DNA of 64,000 nucleotides from Herbiconiux sp. VKM Ac-1786 (GTDB lineage Bacteria > Actinomycetota > Actinomycetes > Actinomycetales > Microbacteriaceae). The DNA lies in contig NZ_JADKSG010000002.1 of assembly GCF_015350805.1 (NCBI RefSeq), positions 1,054,001-1,118,000 on the forward strand, given 5' to 3'. This document shows, piece by piece, positions 48,573 to 56,894 of the stretch. A program made the position numbers and the translations under genes. The notes under the pieces were generated by a model. The model saw nothing but the letters and a program-made list of their open reading frames with translations. It was not told the origin of the DNA and did no database searches. The stretch's first letter is position 1. Each line of letters starts with the position of its first letter.

Positions 48573-49886
48573 TCATCGCACGCTCCGCACGCGGCTGACG
48601 GCGAGGGCACCGCCGAAGCCGAAGAGCGCCGAGACGAGGAAGAGGGCCGGGAAACCGCCGAGCAGGGTGACGATCGCCGCGCCCGCCAGCGGGGCGACGG
48701 CCTGGGGCACGGCGGTGGCGATGTTCATGATGCCGAGATCCTTGCCGCGGGAGGCCGGGTCGGGCAGCACCTGCGTGGCGAGCGCCTGGTCGACCGAGAG
48801 GAAGCAGCCGTAGCCGAGGCCGAGCAGGGCCGCCCCGATCATCGTGGCCGTCAGCTCGGGCACGAACGCGAGCAGCAGCGCGGCCAGCGCCTGCAGCACC
48901 GCGGCCGCCAGCACGAACACGCGCCGTCGCCGCAGCCGGTCGCTCAGCGCCCCCGCCACCACCGAGGCGAGCACCACGAAGATCGTGTAGATCACGATCA
49001 GCACGAGCAGGTCGTCCTCGGCGTTCGGGTCGTTCAGGCCGAACATCAGGAAGTACAGCAGCAGGGTCGTGCCGAGCGCGTTGCCGATGTTCACGAGGAT
49101 GCGGCTGAGCAGGGTGAAGCCGAAGTCCGGATGCTCGCGCGGACTCACCCAGAAGCCCTCCACCAGGGCGCGGAGGGTCAGGGGCGGCCGTTGCGCGGGG
49201 TGCAGCCGCGCATCCGGCACCAGGAGGCAGAACGGCGCCACGAGCAGCACCAGCAGCACCGCCATCGCCGTGTAGCCGAGCAGCTGCCCGGTGAAGAGCA
49301 GGGTGGCGAGCAGCACGCCGAGGATGAGGCCGACCGCCTGGGGCGCGGAGATGAACGCCGAGACGAGACCGCGCTGATCGACCGGCACCTGGTCGCTGAT
49401 GGCGGCGGTGAGGGCGGCGGAGAGGACGCAGAAGCCGACGATGGCGAGCGTCCAGAAGACGGCGATGCCGACGAGACCGGTCTGGAGGCCGAGGAGGAGG
49501 AGGGAGGCGGCGAAGAGGAGGGTGCCGCCGGCGATCCAGGGGCGGCGGCGGCCGAAGCGGGAGGTGGTGCGGTCGGAGAGGGCGCCCGTGACGGGGAAGG
49601 CGATCAGGGCGAAGACGCCGGCGACGGCCGAGATGACGCCGAAGGCGATCACGCTGTCGGTCCACGCGGGGGTGCCGCCGGCGCCGGTGCCGGACACTGC
49701 CAGGTGCTCGTCGATCTGGAGTGGGAGGAGGAGCTGCACGGGGGTGAGCTGGGCCATCCAGATGCCGAGCCAGGCGGCGCCGAAGAGGGCGACCCAGCGG
49801 CCGCCGACGCGGCGGGTGGGTTCGGCGAGCGCGTCCGGCTGCGGGCCGGCGGCGGGGGTGGAGGCGGTGGGCGGGACGGCGGTCAT
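48573..49886 (-). CDS. Major facilitator superfamily transporter
   Basis: A 437-residue permease with 12 predicted helices. The loop 2-3 motif is GALSDRTTSRFGRRRPWI, whose RxGRRRP form is shared with sugar transporters of the SLC45/sucrose type. Loop 8-9 has a matching GALSDRLRRRR. In this operon a glycoside or sugar substrate is likely. Its ATG overlaps the tetR stop by 4 nt, so regulator and transporter are coupled. Confidence 0.87.
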   Translation of the reverse strand: MTAVPPTASTPAAGPQPDALAEPTRRVGGRWVALFGAAWLGIWMAQLTPVQLLLPLQIDEHLAVSGTGAGGTPAWTDSVIAFGVISAVAGVFALIAFPVTGALSDRTTSRFGRRRPWIAGGTLLFAASLLLLGLQTGLVGIAVFWTLAIVGFCVLSAALTAAISDQVPVDQRGLVSAFISAPQAVGLILGVLLATLLFTGQLLGYTAMAVLLVLLVAPFCLLVPDARLHPAQRPPLTLRALVEGFWVSPREHPDFGFTLLSRILVNIGNALGTTLLLYFLMFGLNDPNAEDDLLVLIVIYTIFVVLASVVAGALSDRLRRRRVFVLAAAVLQALAALLLAFVPELTATMIGAALLGLGYGCFLSVDQALATQVLPDPASRGKDLGIMNIATAVPQAVAPLAGAAIVTLLGGFPALFLVSALFGFGGALAVSRVRSVR

Positions 49887-50605
49887 GCGGGCTCCCCGGG
49901 TCGGGTGGGCGGTGCCGGAGTGGGGGCGAGGGGGCGGGATGGCTCGGTGAGGGAGCGGGATGGGTCGGCGAGGGGGCGGGGCGGCTCGCCGAGGGGGCGG
50001 GGCGGCACGGTGAGGGGGCGGGACTCCGCCGCCAGGGCGCGGGCCGCGAAGGCCGCGGTGCGGTGGGCGCGGGTGTCGTCGGCGTCGGCGAGCCACGCCA
50101 GGGCGAGACCGTCGGTCAGGGCGACCAGGTGCGCGGCGAGCTCGTCGAGGGGGCGCTGCCACGCGCATCCGGTTCTCTCGGCGGCCTTGGTGAGCGACGC
50201 CGCGGCGAGCGCCCGGTAGCCCTCGTACTGTCGGGCGGCGAGGCCCTCGAGCCCGGGCGTGCGCATGGAGTACTGGGTGAGCTCGAACATCGCCCGCTCG
50301 CGCTCGGGTGCCTCGCGCACCGTGTCGAGGTAGCGAAGCAGACCGCGCTCGAGCAGCTGCCCGAGGCTCTCGCCGTCGCGCGGCGGCACGGCGAGCACCA
50401 CCTCGGTGCGGCCGATCACGTCGCCGACGAGTTCGGCGAGCAGCTCCTCGCGGGAGGCGAAGGCGTAGTGGAAGCTCGCCAGCTTCATGCCGGCCTCGTC
50501 GACGATCGCGCGGGTCGTGGCCCCGGCGACCCCGACGCGGGAGATCACCGTGAAGGCCGCGGCGAGCAGCCGGCGGCGGCGCTCGGCGACGGGCAGGCGG
50601 GCCAT
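49883..50605 (-). CDS. TetR-family repressor with repetitive C-terminal tail
   Basis: A 240-residue regulator. The N-terminal helix-turn-helix (about 8-55) reads AAFTVISRVGVAGATTRAIVDEAG and KLASFHYAFASREELLAEL in two adjoining parts. The ligand domain covers about 80-190. The last 45 residues are a low-complexity tail of five 7-residue units (RPLTVPP, RPLGEPP, RPLADPS, RSLTEPS, RPLAPTP), unusual in TetR proteins. First gene of the operon; a palindrome 39 nt upstream is its likely operator. ATG with GAGGAGC. Confidence 0.9.
   Translation of the reverse strand: MARLPVAERRRRLLAAAFTVISRVGVAGATTRAIVDEAGMKLASFHYAFASREELLAELVGDVIGRTEVVLAVPPRDGESLGQLLERGLLRYLDTVREAPERERAMFELTQYSMRTPGLEGLAARQYEGYRALAAASLTKAAERTGCAWQRPLDELAAHLVALTDGLALAWLADADDTRAHRTAAFAARALAAESRPLTVPPRPLGEPPRPLADPSRSLTEPSRPLAPTPAPPTRPGEPA
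49910..50030 (-). repeat. Imperfect 21-nt tandem repeat in the tetR 3' end
   Basis: About five units rich in GAGGGGGCGGG (plus strand) encode the RPLxxPP tail of the repressor. Units differ by a few bases. Unit borders are approximate. Confidence 0.6.
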
Positions 50606-50643
50606 GCGCGCTCCTCGCGGTCGGCGGATCCGGATGCGGCGAG

Positions 50644-50659
50644 TGGGTCAGATGACCCA
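50644..50659. promoter_or_regulatory. Candidate TetR operator TGGGTCA-GA-TGACCCA
   Basis: Perfect 7-base inverted repeat with a 2-base centre, 39 nt upstream of the tetR start. A CATACT hexamer on the minus strand lies about 12 nt further upstream and could be the -10, placing the operator over the transcription start. This fits autorepression of the whole operon. Confidence 0.65.
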
Positions 50660-50739
50660 GTCGCGCCAGTATGGCCCAGCGGCGGTGGTGACGTCTACGG
50701 CTGTCTTGTGAATTCCATCCGAAACGCGGCGGGGGTGTT

Positions 50740-53307
50740 TTGCCGGCGCGGGCCCGTCTGGCTGAATGGGACGCGGTGTCGGCATCGCGGAGCGGGTGGG
50801 AACGAACGCCGTCGCCCCGCCGCGACGGCGGCGGACGGGTGCGCGCGGCGCTGGTCCTGGCCTCGGCCCTCGCGCTTGCCGGGGTCGCCGCCCTCGGAGC
50901 GGTGCCGGGCCTCGCGGGCTCGTCGGCCCCCGCCTCGGCCGCGCCGCTGCCGGCCGCCGCGCCGGGCGAGACCGTCGCGCCGAGCGAGTCGCCCACGCCC
51001 AGCGCTCCGTCGCCCTCGCCGTCGCCCGCGCCCGATCCGGCTCCCGCGCCCGCCCCGCCCGAAGTCACCCCCGCCCCGGGCGAGACCGTGACGCCGACGC
51101 CGCCACCCGTCGAGAACGTGCAGCCGAGCATCCTGAGCCCCGCCGCCGGCGCCCTCGTGGCGAGCGGCGTGGTCGTCGAGGGCACCGCCACGCCCGGCGC
51201 CTCGGTTCAGCTGCTGACCGCCGGATCGTCGGAGCCGCTCTGCATCGCCACCGCCGACGGCGACGGCTCCTGGAGCTGTGCCGTCGCACTCGAGAGCTCA
51301 CCGTCGACCACGCTGCGCGCCGTCGCGCTCGTCACCGGCGCCGACTCGGCGGCGACCGCGGTCGACCTCGCCGTGCTGAACGCCCCCGTCGTCACCGGGG
51401 GCCTGCGCGGCAGCCTCACGAACGGCGTCGTCGCGGGCACCGCCTTCCCGGGCGCGACCGTCACCGCGACCGCCGGGGCCTTCAGCTGCACCGGAACCGC
51501 CGACGCCTCGGGCGCCTGGGTCTGCCCGCTCGCCGACGGGATCGCCGACGGCGACTACTCGGTGACCGCCATCCAGTCCACGGCCTGGAGCGGCAGCGCC
51601 TCCTCCCCGTCGAGCGAACCCGTCGCCATCAGTGTCGACGTCACCGTTCCGGCGGCGCCCTCGCTCGCGTCCCCGCCGTCGGGGGCGACCGTCGCCCTCG
51701 CGGGTCAGGTGTTCAGCGGCCGGGGCGAGCCGGAGGCGACCGTCTCGGTGTTCGCCGGCGCGCAGGTGCTCTGCGAGACCACCGTCGGCGCCGACGGGGC
51801 GTGGTCGTGCACCGCCGCCGCGGCTCCGGCCGGCACGCACCGGGTCGCCGTGCTGCAGCAGGACGGCGCGGGCAACGTCAGCGTGCAGTCCGGCCCCTCG
51901 ACCCTGTTGTTCCAGGATGCGGCCGCCCCCGCCACCCCGCCGGGCACCGCCCCGGGCACGCCGACCGCCCCCGCGGGCCCCGCGGCCGGCACCCCGGGCG
52001 CGGCCCCCTCCACGCCCGACGGCACCCCGGCCGCGCCCGGATCGCCCGCCGGGCCCACGCCGGGCGACGCCGCGCCGTCCGCGCCCGGCACCCCCGCGGC
52101 GCCCGGAACCGCACCGGCGCCCGCCGCCCCCGCGCCCGGCACCTGGTCGGACGCCACCCGCTTCACCACCGCCCTCCAGCCCGCCCTCGGGCCGAGCACG
52201 ACGGCGCTGTGGTGGGTGGCGCTGCTCGCCGGGGTGCTGGCGCTGCTGCTGATCGCCCTGCCGACGCGCCTGCTCGCGGGGGCGCTCGGGACCCTGCGGG
52301 CCCTGGCGCCGGTCGGTGCCGGCGACGGGACCGGGGTCGGGTCCGTTGGCGGGACCGGGGGCAGGTCCGGGGGCGGGTCCGGGAGGCACGTGTCTTCGTC
52401 CGCGCCCGGCGGCACCGCTGCGCTCGCCGCCCGCCTCGTCGCGGCGAGCGACCGCGTGCTCGGCCGCAACCGCTCGGCCGTCGAGTACGACGTGGCCCCG
52501 CAGCTCACCGTCGGCCCCGTCGCCCGGGGGGTGCTCGTGCTGCTCGCCTCGGCCGCGGCCGTCACGCTGTCGGCCCCGGTGTCGGGCGAGCCCGCCTATC
52601 TGCGCCTGTTCCTCGCGGTGGCCGCCGCGCTCGCGCTCGTCAGCGCGGTCGCCACGGTGGTGCCGTCGGCCGTGGCCCGGGCGGCGTTCGGGGTCGCGAG
52701 CCGGGTGCACGTGCATCCGTCGTACTTGCTCGTGTCGGCCCTGCTCGCCCTCGTCACGCGGATGCTCGACCTGCAGCCCGCGCTCGTCTTCGGGCTCGTG
52801 GCGGGCCTCGCCGTGGCCGAGGGCACCCGCCGGGCCGAACGCGGGGCGCTCGCCACGGTGCAGCTCGTGGCGCTGCTCGTGCTCGGCGGAGCGGCCTGGC
52901 TCGTGTCGGGCGTGCTGCAGCCCGGCGCGGATTTCGTCGGATCCTCGCTCGGCTCGACGTCGACCGCCGCGCTCCCGGGCGATCCGGTGCTCGCGGCGGC
53001 ATCCGAGTTCGTGCACGTGGTGGCGCTCGCGTCGTTCGGCTCAGCGGCCGTGCTGCTCGTGCCCGTCGGACGTTCGCTCGGGCGCCGGCTGCTCGACTGG
53101 TCGCCGGCGACGTGGGTGCTGCTGACCGTGCCGTCGTTCGCGGTGCTCGCGATGCTGTTCGCGCCGTGGTTCCTGGAGCGCACGGCCGCGAACCCGGGGT
53201 CGGCGGTGCTGTTGCCGGTGCTCGCCGCGGGCTTCGCGGCGGTGTGCGTCGCGGTCTGGGCCTGGACGCGCTTCATCGCGACCGACGACGACCCGGACGC
53301 CGCCTAG
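50740..53307 (+). CDS. Large surface protein: Ig-like repeats joined to a polytopic membrane domain
   Basis: Up to 855 residues. After a charged N-terminus and a signal-like helix (about 35-65) comes a Pro/Ala/Ser/Thr spacer. Then follow three Ig-like domains (about 129-216, 217-303, 304-392), each with a Cys pair around a GxWxC motif (DGSWSCAV, SGAWVCPL, DGAWSCTA). A second long Pro/Ala/Gly/Thr linker leads to about nine membrane helices from residue 485 to the end, with a conserved-looking SRVHVHPSYLLVSALL. The TTG at 50740 has a G-rich site upstream; GTGs at 50776 or 50839 are alternatives. I do not recognise the membrane half, and no function can be assigned. Confidence 0.75.
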   Translation: MPARARLAEWDAVSASRSGWERTPSPRRDGGGRVRAALVLASALALAGVAALGAVPGLAGSSAPASAAPLPAAAPGETVAPSESPTPSAPSPSPSPAPDPAPAPAPPEVTPAPGETVTPTPPPVENVQPSILSPAAGALVASGVVVEGTATPGASVQLLTAGSSEPLCIATADGDGSWSCAVALESSPSTTLRAVALVTGADSAATAVDLAVLNAPVVTGGLRGSLTNGVVAGTAFPGATVTATAGAFSCTGTADASGAWVCPLADGIADGDYSVTAIQSTAWSGSASSPSSEPVAISVDVTVPAAPSLASPPSGATVALAGQVFSGRGEPEATVSVFAGAQVLCETTVGADGAWSCTAAAAPAGTHRVAVLQQDGAGNVSVQSGPSTLLFQDAAAPATPPGTAPGTPTAPAGPAAGTPGAAPSTPDGTPAAPGSPAGPTPGDAAPSAPGTPAAPGTAPAPAAPAPGTWSDATRFTTALQPALGPSTTALWWVALLAGVLALLLIALPTRLLAGALGTLRALAPVGAGDGTGVGSVGGTGGRSGGGSGRHVSSSAPGGTAALAARLVAASDRVLGRNRSAVEYDVAPQLTVGPVARGVLVLLASAAAVTLSAPVSGEPAYLRLFLAVAAALALVSAVATVVPSAVARAAFGVASRVHVHPSYLLVSALLALVTRMLDLQPALVFGLVAGLAVAEGTRRAERGALATVQLVALLVLGGAAWLVSGVLQPGADFVGSSLGSTSTAALPGDPVLAAASEFVHVVALASFGSAAVLLVPVGRSLGRRLLDWSPATWVLLTVPSFAVLAMLFAPWFLERTAANPGSAVLLPVLAAGFAAVCVAVWAWTRFIATDDDPDAA

Positions 53308-53387
53308 CCCGCCCTGCCCGGCGCCGGCTCGCTCTCGCGACATCGCGGAATGTTACGCCCCCGGCGCCGCTTCCCCGGAGGCCGACT

Positions 53388-53393
53388 TAGGCT
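53388..53393 (+). promoter_or_regulatory. -10 element of the flavin reductase gene (leaderless)
   Basis: TAGGCT lies 6 nt before the GTG at 53400. Confidence 0.5.
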
Positions 53394-53399
53394 TGACGG

Positions 53400-54038
53400 G
53401 TGACGAACACGCAGCCCTCCCCCGCTTCCGACGATTACGCCGGCCGCCTCACCGCCGCCGCGCCCGGCCACGACGACACCGCGCGCGACCACCGGCTCGT
53501 CGCGCACCCGAGCGCACCCACCGTCACGCCCGAGGAGTTCAAGGCGGCCTTCCGCAACCACCCGGCCGGGGTCGCGGTCATCACGGCCGACGCCGGCGAC
53601 GGCCCCGTCGCCCTGACCGCCACCTCCGTCTTCTCGGTCAGCGTCGAGCCGCCGCTCCTCGTCTTCTCGATCTCGGAGCTGTCGTCCTCGACGCCCACGA
53701 TCCGGCGCAGCGAGACCGTCGTCGTGCACCTGCTCGGCGCGGCCCAGCTCGACATCGCCAAGCTCGGGGCCACGAGCGGCATCGACCGCTTCGCCGACAC
53801 CTCGATCTGGACGCGCCTGCCCACGGGCGAGCCCTACTTCCCGGCGGCGCACGCGTGGATCCGCGGCCGCGTCGTCAACACCATGGAGGCCGGCGGCTCG
53901 ACCGTCGTCGCCGTGCAGGCCCTCGAGACCAAGGCCCCGCCCGCCGACGACCCCGCGGCCGACGCGGCCACGGCCGAGCCGCTCGTCTACCACAACCGCA
54001 CCTGGCACCGCCTCGGCGACCACTCCAAGATCGTCTGA
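53400..54038 (+). CDS. Flavin reductase-like FMN-binding protein
   Basis: A 212-residue split-barrel flavoprotein. The family blocks FKAAFRNHPAGVAVITA (about 48-64), ALTATSVFSVSVEPPLLVFSIS (two adjoining halves, FMN phosphate site) and HAWIRGRVVNTMEAG are present. Such proteins supply reduced flavin to monooxygenases or act alone. The first 40 residues are a variable extension. No monooxygenase gene is adjacent. Confidence 0.88.
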   Translation: MTNTQPSPASDDYAGRLTAAAPGHDDTARDHRLVAHPSAPTVTPEEFKAAFRNHPAGVAVITADAGDGPVALTATSVFSVSVEPPLLVFSISELSSSTPTIRRSETVVVHLLGAAQLDIAKLGATSGIDRFADTSIWTRLPTGEPYFPAAHAWIRGRVVNTMEAGGSTVVAVQALETKAPPADDPAADAATAEPLVYHNRTWHRLGDHSKIV

Positions 54039-54061
54039 CCCACCCGGCCGGTCAGGCCGCG

Positions 54062-54772
54062 TCAGCCCCGCAGCCGCGCGACGAGCTCCGCCGTCACCTC
54101 GAACGGCACCGCCGCTCCCCGCAGCCCCGAATCGACCAGCACCGGGTGCAGCTCGAACGAGCCGGGCACGAGAGCGGCCCCCGAAGCCGTGATGACCCGC
54201 ACCGGCACCACCCGGCTCCCGCCGGACGGGACGGTGACGGTCTCGCCGAGCATCCCGTAGTCGCTGTACCCGAACGAGAACTCGGCGGTGCCGGGCTCGG
54301 TGACCACCCCGAGCACCACGAGCTCGCTCGAGAAGAGCTCGACGGGCGCCGACCCTCGGTTGACGACCTCGATCGACGACGGGAAGCCGTCGGCGGGCCA
54401 GCGCAGCTCCAGCGCCCGGCGGCGCTCGGCGCGGGACGGCCGTACCGGGTGGGGCAGCGGGTCCATCATCACGACGGCGCGCGGTGCAGCCGGCGGCCCG
54501 TCGGGCTCCTGATCCAGGTAAGCGTGCTGCAACTGGCCAAGCCACCACCGCCTCTCGCCGCTCGCCACCTCCGGCGCTCCGACGACGACCGAGTCGGGCG
54601 AGTACCGGTGGAGCACCCGCCAGCCGTCGGCGGGCAGGTGCTCGGCACCGTCCACGACTTGCTCGGCCCCCAGCTCGACGACGAGTTCCGTCAGCGCCCG
54701 CCCCTCCCCCGCCAGTGCCTCGGCGTCGACGGAGTGGAAGGCGATCCGCGGTGACTCGTCCGAGGTGGGCAC
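54062..54772 (-). CDS. Uncharacterised soluble protein
   Basis: A 236-residue protein with no signal peptide or membrane helix. The C-terminal half (about 115-230) is beta-rich, with WPADGFPSSIEVVNRGSAPVEL and VTVPSGGSRVVPVRV, suggesting an Ig-like or CARDB-like fold. I do not recognise the family. GTG start at 54772; it is convergent with the flavin reductase gene and divergent from a lipoprotein gene. Confidence 0.55.
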   Translation of the reverse strand: MPTSDESPRIAFHSVDAEALAGEGRALTELVVELGAEQVVDGAEHLPADGWRVLHRYSPDSVVVGAPEVASGERRWWLGQLQHAYLDQEPDGPPAAPRAVVMMDPLPHPVRPSRAERRRALELRWPADGFPSSIEVVNRGSAPVELFSSELVVLGVVTEPGTAEFSFGYSDYGMLGETVTVPSGGSRVVPVRVITASGAALVPGSFELHPVLVDSGLRGAAVPFEVTAELVARLRG

Positions 54773-54810
54773 GCGCCCATGATGCCACTCCCGGGCGCGC
54801 GCGGCACGAC

Positions 54811-54816
54811 TATCGT
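54811..54816 (+). promoter_or_regulatory. -10 element of the small lipoprotein gene (leaderless)
   Basis: TATCGT lies 6 nt before the ATG at 54823. Confidence 0.45.
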
Positions 54817-54822
54817 GGGGCC

Positions 54823-55230
54823 ATGCGGATGCGGAGGGCGGCGACGGCGGCGGCCCTGGCGGCGCTGACCGCGGGCCTCCTGAGCGGATGCGCGCTGCTC
54901 TCGGGCCCGAACCCGTGCCTTCCGGGGCTCGCCGTCACCCCATCCCCGGCCGTCGCCGGAGAGACGATCACCGTGACCGCCGAGAAGTGCGACGTCGCCG
55001 TGCCCGACGAGGGCTGGACGGTCGTGCTCGGACACGCGGAAGGCGCCCCGATCGTCACCGAGTCCACCTCGCAGGCCTTCGACGGGACGTTCGAGCTGAC
55101 CGTCGAGCTGCCGTCCGACTTCCCCGAGGGCCAGGCCTACGTCGACATCGCCAACTGGGTCTACGTGCCCTGCGACGACACCGGCAGCTGCGCCTCGGCC
55201 GACCGGCCGTTCGACGTCATCGCGCCGTAG
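54823..55230 (+). CDS. Small lipoprotein with an Ig-like domain
   Basis: A 135-residue product with the lipobox GLLSGCAL (Cys at about residue 23). The mature part begins with NPCLPGLAVTPSPAVAGETITVTAEKC, split here into a Cys-bounded strand pair, and has two more Cys (VPCDDTGSCAS) at the end. The VTPSPAVAGETITVT pattern is that of bacterial Ig-like folds. Function unknown. Confidence 0.7.
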   Translation: MRMRRAATAAALAALTAGLLSGCALLSGPNPCLPGLAVTPSPAVAGETITVTAEKCDVAVPDEGWTVVLGHAEGAPIVTESTSQAFDGTFELTVELPSDFPEGQAYVDIANWVYVPCDDTGSCASADRPFDVIAP

Positions 55231-55266
55231 CGAGCCCGACCGCGCCGGGGCCGGCCGGGCCGCCCG

Positions 55267-56280
55267 TCAGGCCCCGTGCTGCTCCCGCAGGCGCGGGAGG
55301 ATCTCGGCGCCGTAGAGCTCGATGAAGCGGCGCTGGTCGGCGCCCGGGCCGTGGAAGACGAGGTGCTTGAACCCGAGGTCGATGTACTCGTTGATGCGGG
55401 CGACGTGCTCGTCGGGATCGGTCGAGACGATCCAGCGGGAGGCCGCGCGCTCGATCGGCAGGGCGTCGGCGAGACGCTGCATCTCGATCGGGTCCTCGAC
55501 GCCCATCTTCTCCTCGGGCGTGAGCGCGAGCGGCGCCCAGTACCGGGTGTCCTGCAGGGCCCGCTCGCGGTCGTGGTCGAACGAGACCTTCATCTCCATC
55601 AGCGTGTCGACGTCGTCGGCGGTGCGCCCGCCCTTCTCGATGCCCTCCTCGAGCGCGGGCAGGAGCGTCTCGGTGTAGAGCTCGCGCTTCTTGCCCGAGG
55701 TGGTGATGAAGCCGCTCGCCATGCGGCCGGCGAGGCGGGTCGCGGCCGGGCCCGAGGCGCCGATGTAGATCGGCACGGGCGCCGCGGGCTTGTCGTAGAT
55801 CGTCGCGTCCTGCGTGCGGAAGTACTGGCCCTCGTAGGTCACGCGGTCTTCGGCCCAGAGGGTCTCGATGATCGTGATGGCCTCCTTCAGGCGGGCGAAG
55901 CGCTCCTTCATCTCGGGCCAGGGCAGCCCCAGCACGACCTCGTTCAGCGCCTCGCCGCTGCCCACCCCGAGGATGACCCGCCCCGGGAACAGCGCCCCGA
56001 GCGTGCCGAACGCCTGCGCGACGACCCCCGGGTGGTAGCGGAAGGACGGCGTCAGCACGCTCGTGCCCATGATGATCTTCTCGGTGCGCGCCCCGAGCGC
56101 CCCGAGCCACGGCATGGCGGCCGGCGCGTGCCCGCCCTCGTGGTTCCAGGGCTGGAAGTGGTCGGACACGAAGATCGAGTCGAAGCCGGCCTGCTCGGCG
56201 AGCACCCCGTACTCCAGGAGCTCGGCGGGACCGAACTGCTCGGCCGAGGCCTTGTAGCCGAAGCGGAAGGGGATGGTCAT
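55267..56280 (-). CDS. LLM-class F420-dependent oxidoreductase, G6PDH-like family
   Basis: A 337-residue TIM-barrel enzyme related to F420-dependent glucose-6-phosphate dehydrogenase. Motifs are FGYKASAEQFGP, DSIFVSDHFQPWNHEGGHAP (the His-Trp region of the active site) and VGSGEALNE. The cofactor is probably F420 rather than FMN. ATG with GAGGAG upstream. It stands alone, and no F420 biosynthesis gene is in the window. Confidence 0.87.
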   Translation of the reverse strand: MTIPFRFGYKASAEQFGPAELLEYGVLAEQAGFDSIFVSDHFQPWNHEGGHAPAAMPWLGALGARTEKIIMGTSVLTPSFRYHPGVVAQAFGTLGALFPGRVILGVGSGEALNEVVLGLPWPEMKERFARLKEAITIIETLWAEDRVTYEGQYFRTQDATIYDKPAAPVPIYIGASGPAATRLAGRMASGFITTSGKKRELYTETLLPALEEGIEKGGRTADDVDTLMEMKVSFDHDRERALQDTRYWAPLALTPEEKMGVEDPIEMQRLADALPIERAASRWIVSTDPDEHVARINEYIDLGFKHLVFHGPGADQRRFIELYGAEILPRLREQHGA

Positions 56281-56352
56281 GCGGTGCTCCTCGCTCGAGT
56301 GCGGGGCCCCGACGGCATCGAGGGCCCGATCGTCAGTCTAAAGCGCACGCGG

Positions 56353-56700
56353 TCAGCGACGGATGCGCGACAGCGCCTCCTCGAAGCTGCCGACCGGCGT
56401 CATCATCGCCCCGACATCGGGTTCGAACCGGCCGCCGTCGTCACGCTCCCCGTCGGGGTCGGAGACGACGATCACCCGGGCATCCGCCAGCCGGCAGACC
56501 CGGATCTTGTAGTTGACGCTCACCCGTTCGCGCGGCCGCTGCTCGACCACCACGACATCGGGCGGGAAGCTCGGCGAGGTCAGCAGCTGCCCGAGCGAGC
56601 TCGCGGCGACCGTGAGCTCGACGCCCTCGACCTCCGCCACCCGCTCGATCTTGGCGGCGAGGGCGTCGGCGTCGGCGTCGAACAGACCCACCTTCACCAT
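56353..56700 (-). CDS. Receiver-like protein lacking the phosphoacceptor Asp
   Basis: A 115-residue protein with the pattern of a response-regulator receiver domain. VKVGLFDADAD gives the acidic pair (D8, D10), but the phosphoacceptor strand reads PPDVVVVEQ with Glu (E53) in place of Asp. The conserved Lys near the end is replaced (MTPVGSFEEAL where KP is usual); S80 remains at the Thr/Ser position. No output domain follows. It is probably a stand-alone pseudo-receiver. Start is the ATG at 56700; a GTG four codons upstream is an alternative. Confidence 0.55.
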   Translation of the reverse strand: MVKVGLFDADADALAAKIERVAEVEGVELTVAASSLGQLLTSPSFPPDVVVVEQRPRERVSVNYKIRVCRLADARVIVVSDPDGERDDGGRFEPDVGAMMTPVGSFEEALSRIRR

Positions 56701-56844
56701 CTGCGTCGCCACCTCGTCCCCCGGTCTGCGCGGGCATCGTCGCCCGACCGCACACGCGCCGGCTGCGCAGCCGACCCTCCGACGGTACACCCATCCCCCA
56801 CCGCCCCGAACGGGCGGAGCCGCGATCCTGCACCCCGGGTGACT

Positions 56845-56877
56845 GTTCGCTGGTGCTTCCCCGAACGTCCAGCGAAC
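56845..56877. promoter_or_regulatory. Inverted repeat GTTCGCTGG...CCAGCGAAC
   Basis: Perfect 9-base arms (56845-56853 and 56869-56877) separated by 15 nt, in the divergent region between the pseudo-receiver gene and the beta-helix gene. The right arm covers the expected -35 position for the -10 TAGCCT at 56895. A regulator-binding site is likely. Confidence 0.5.
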
Positions 56878-56894
56878 GCCCGCCGAGGCGGATC

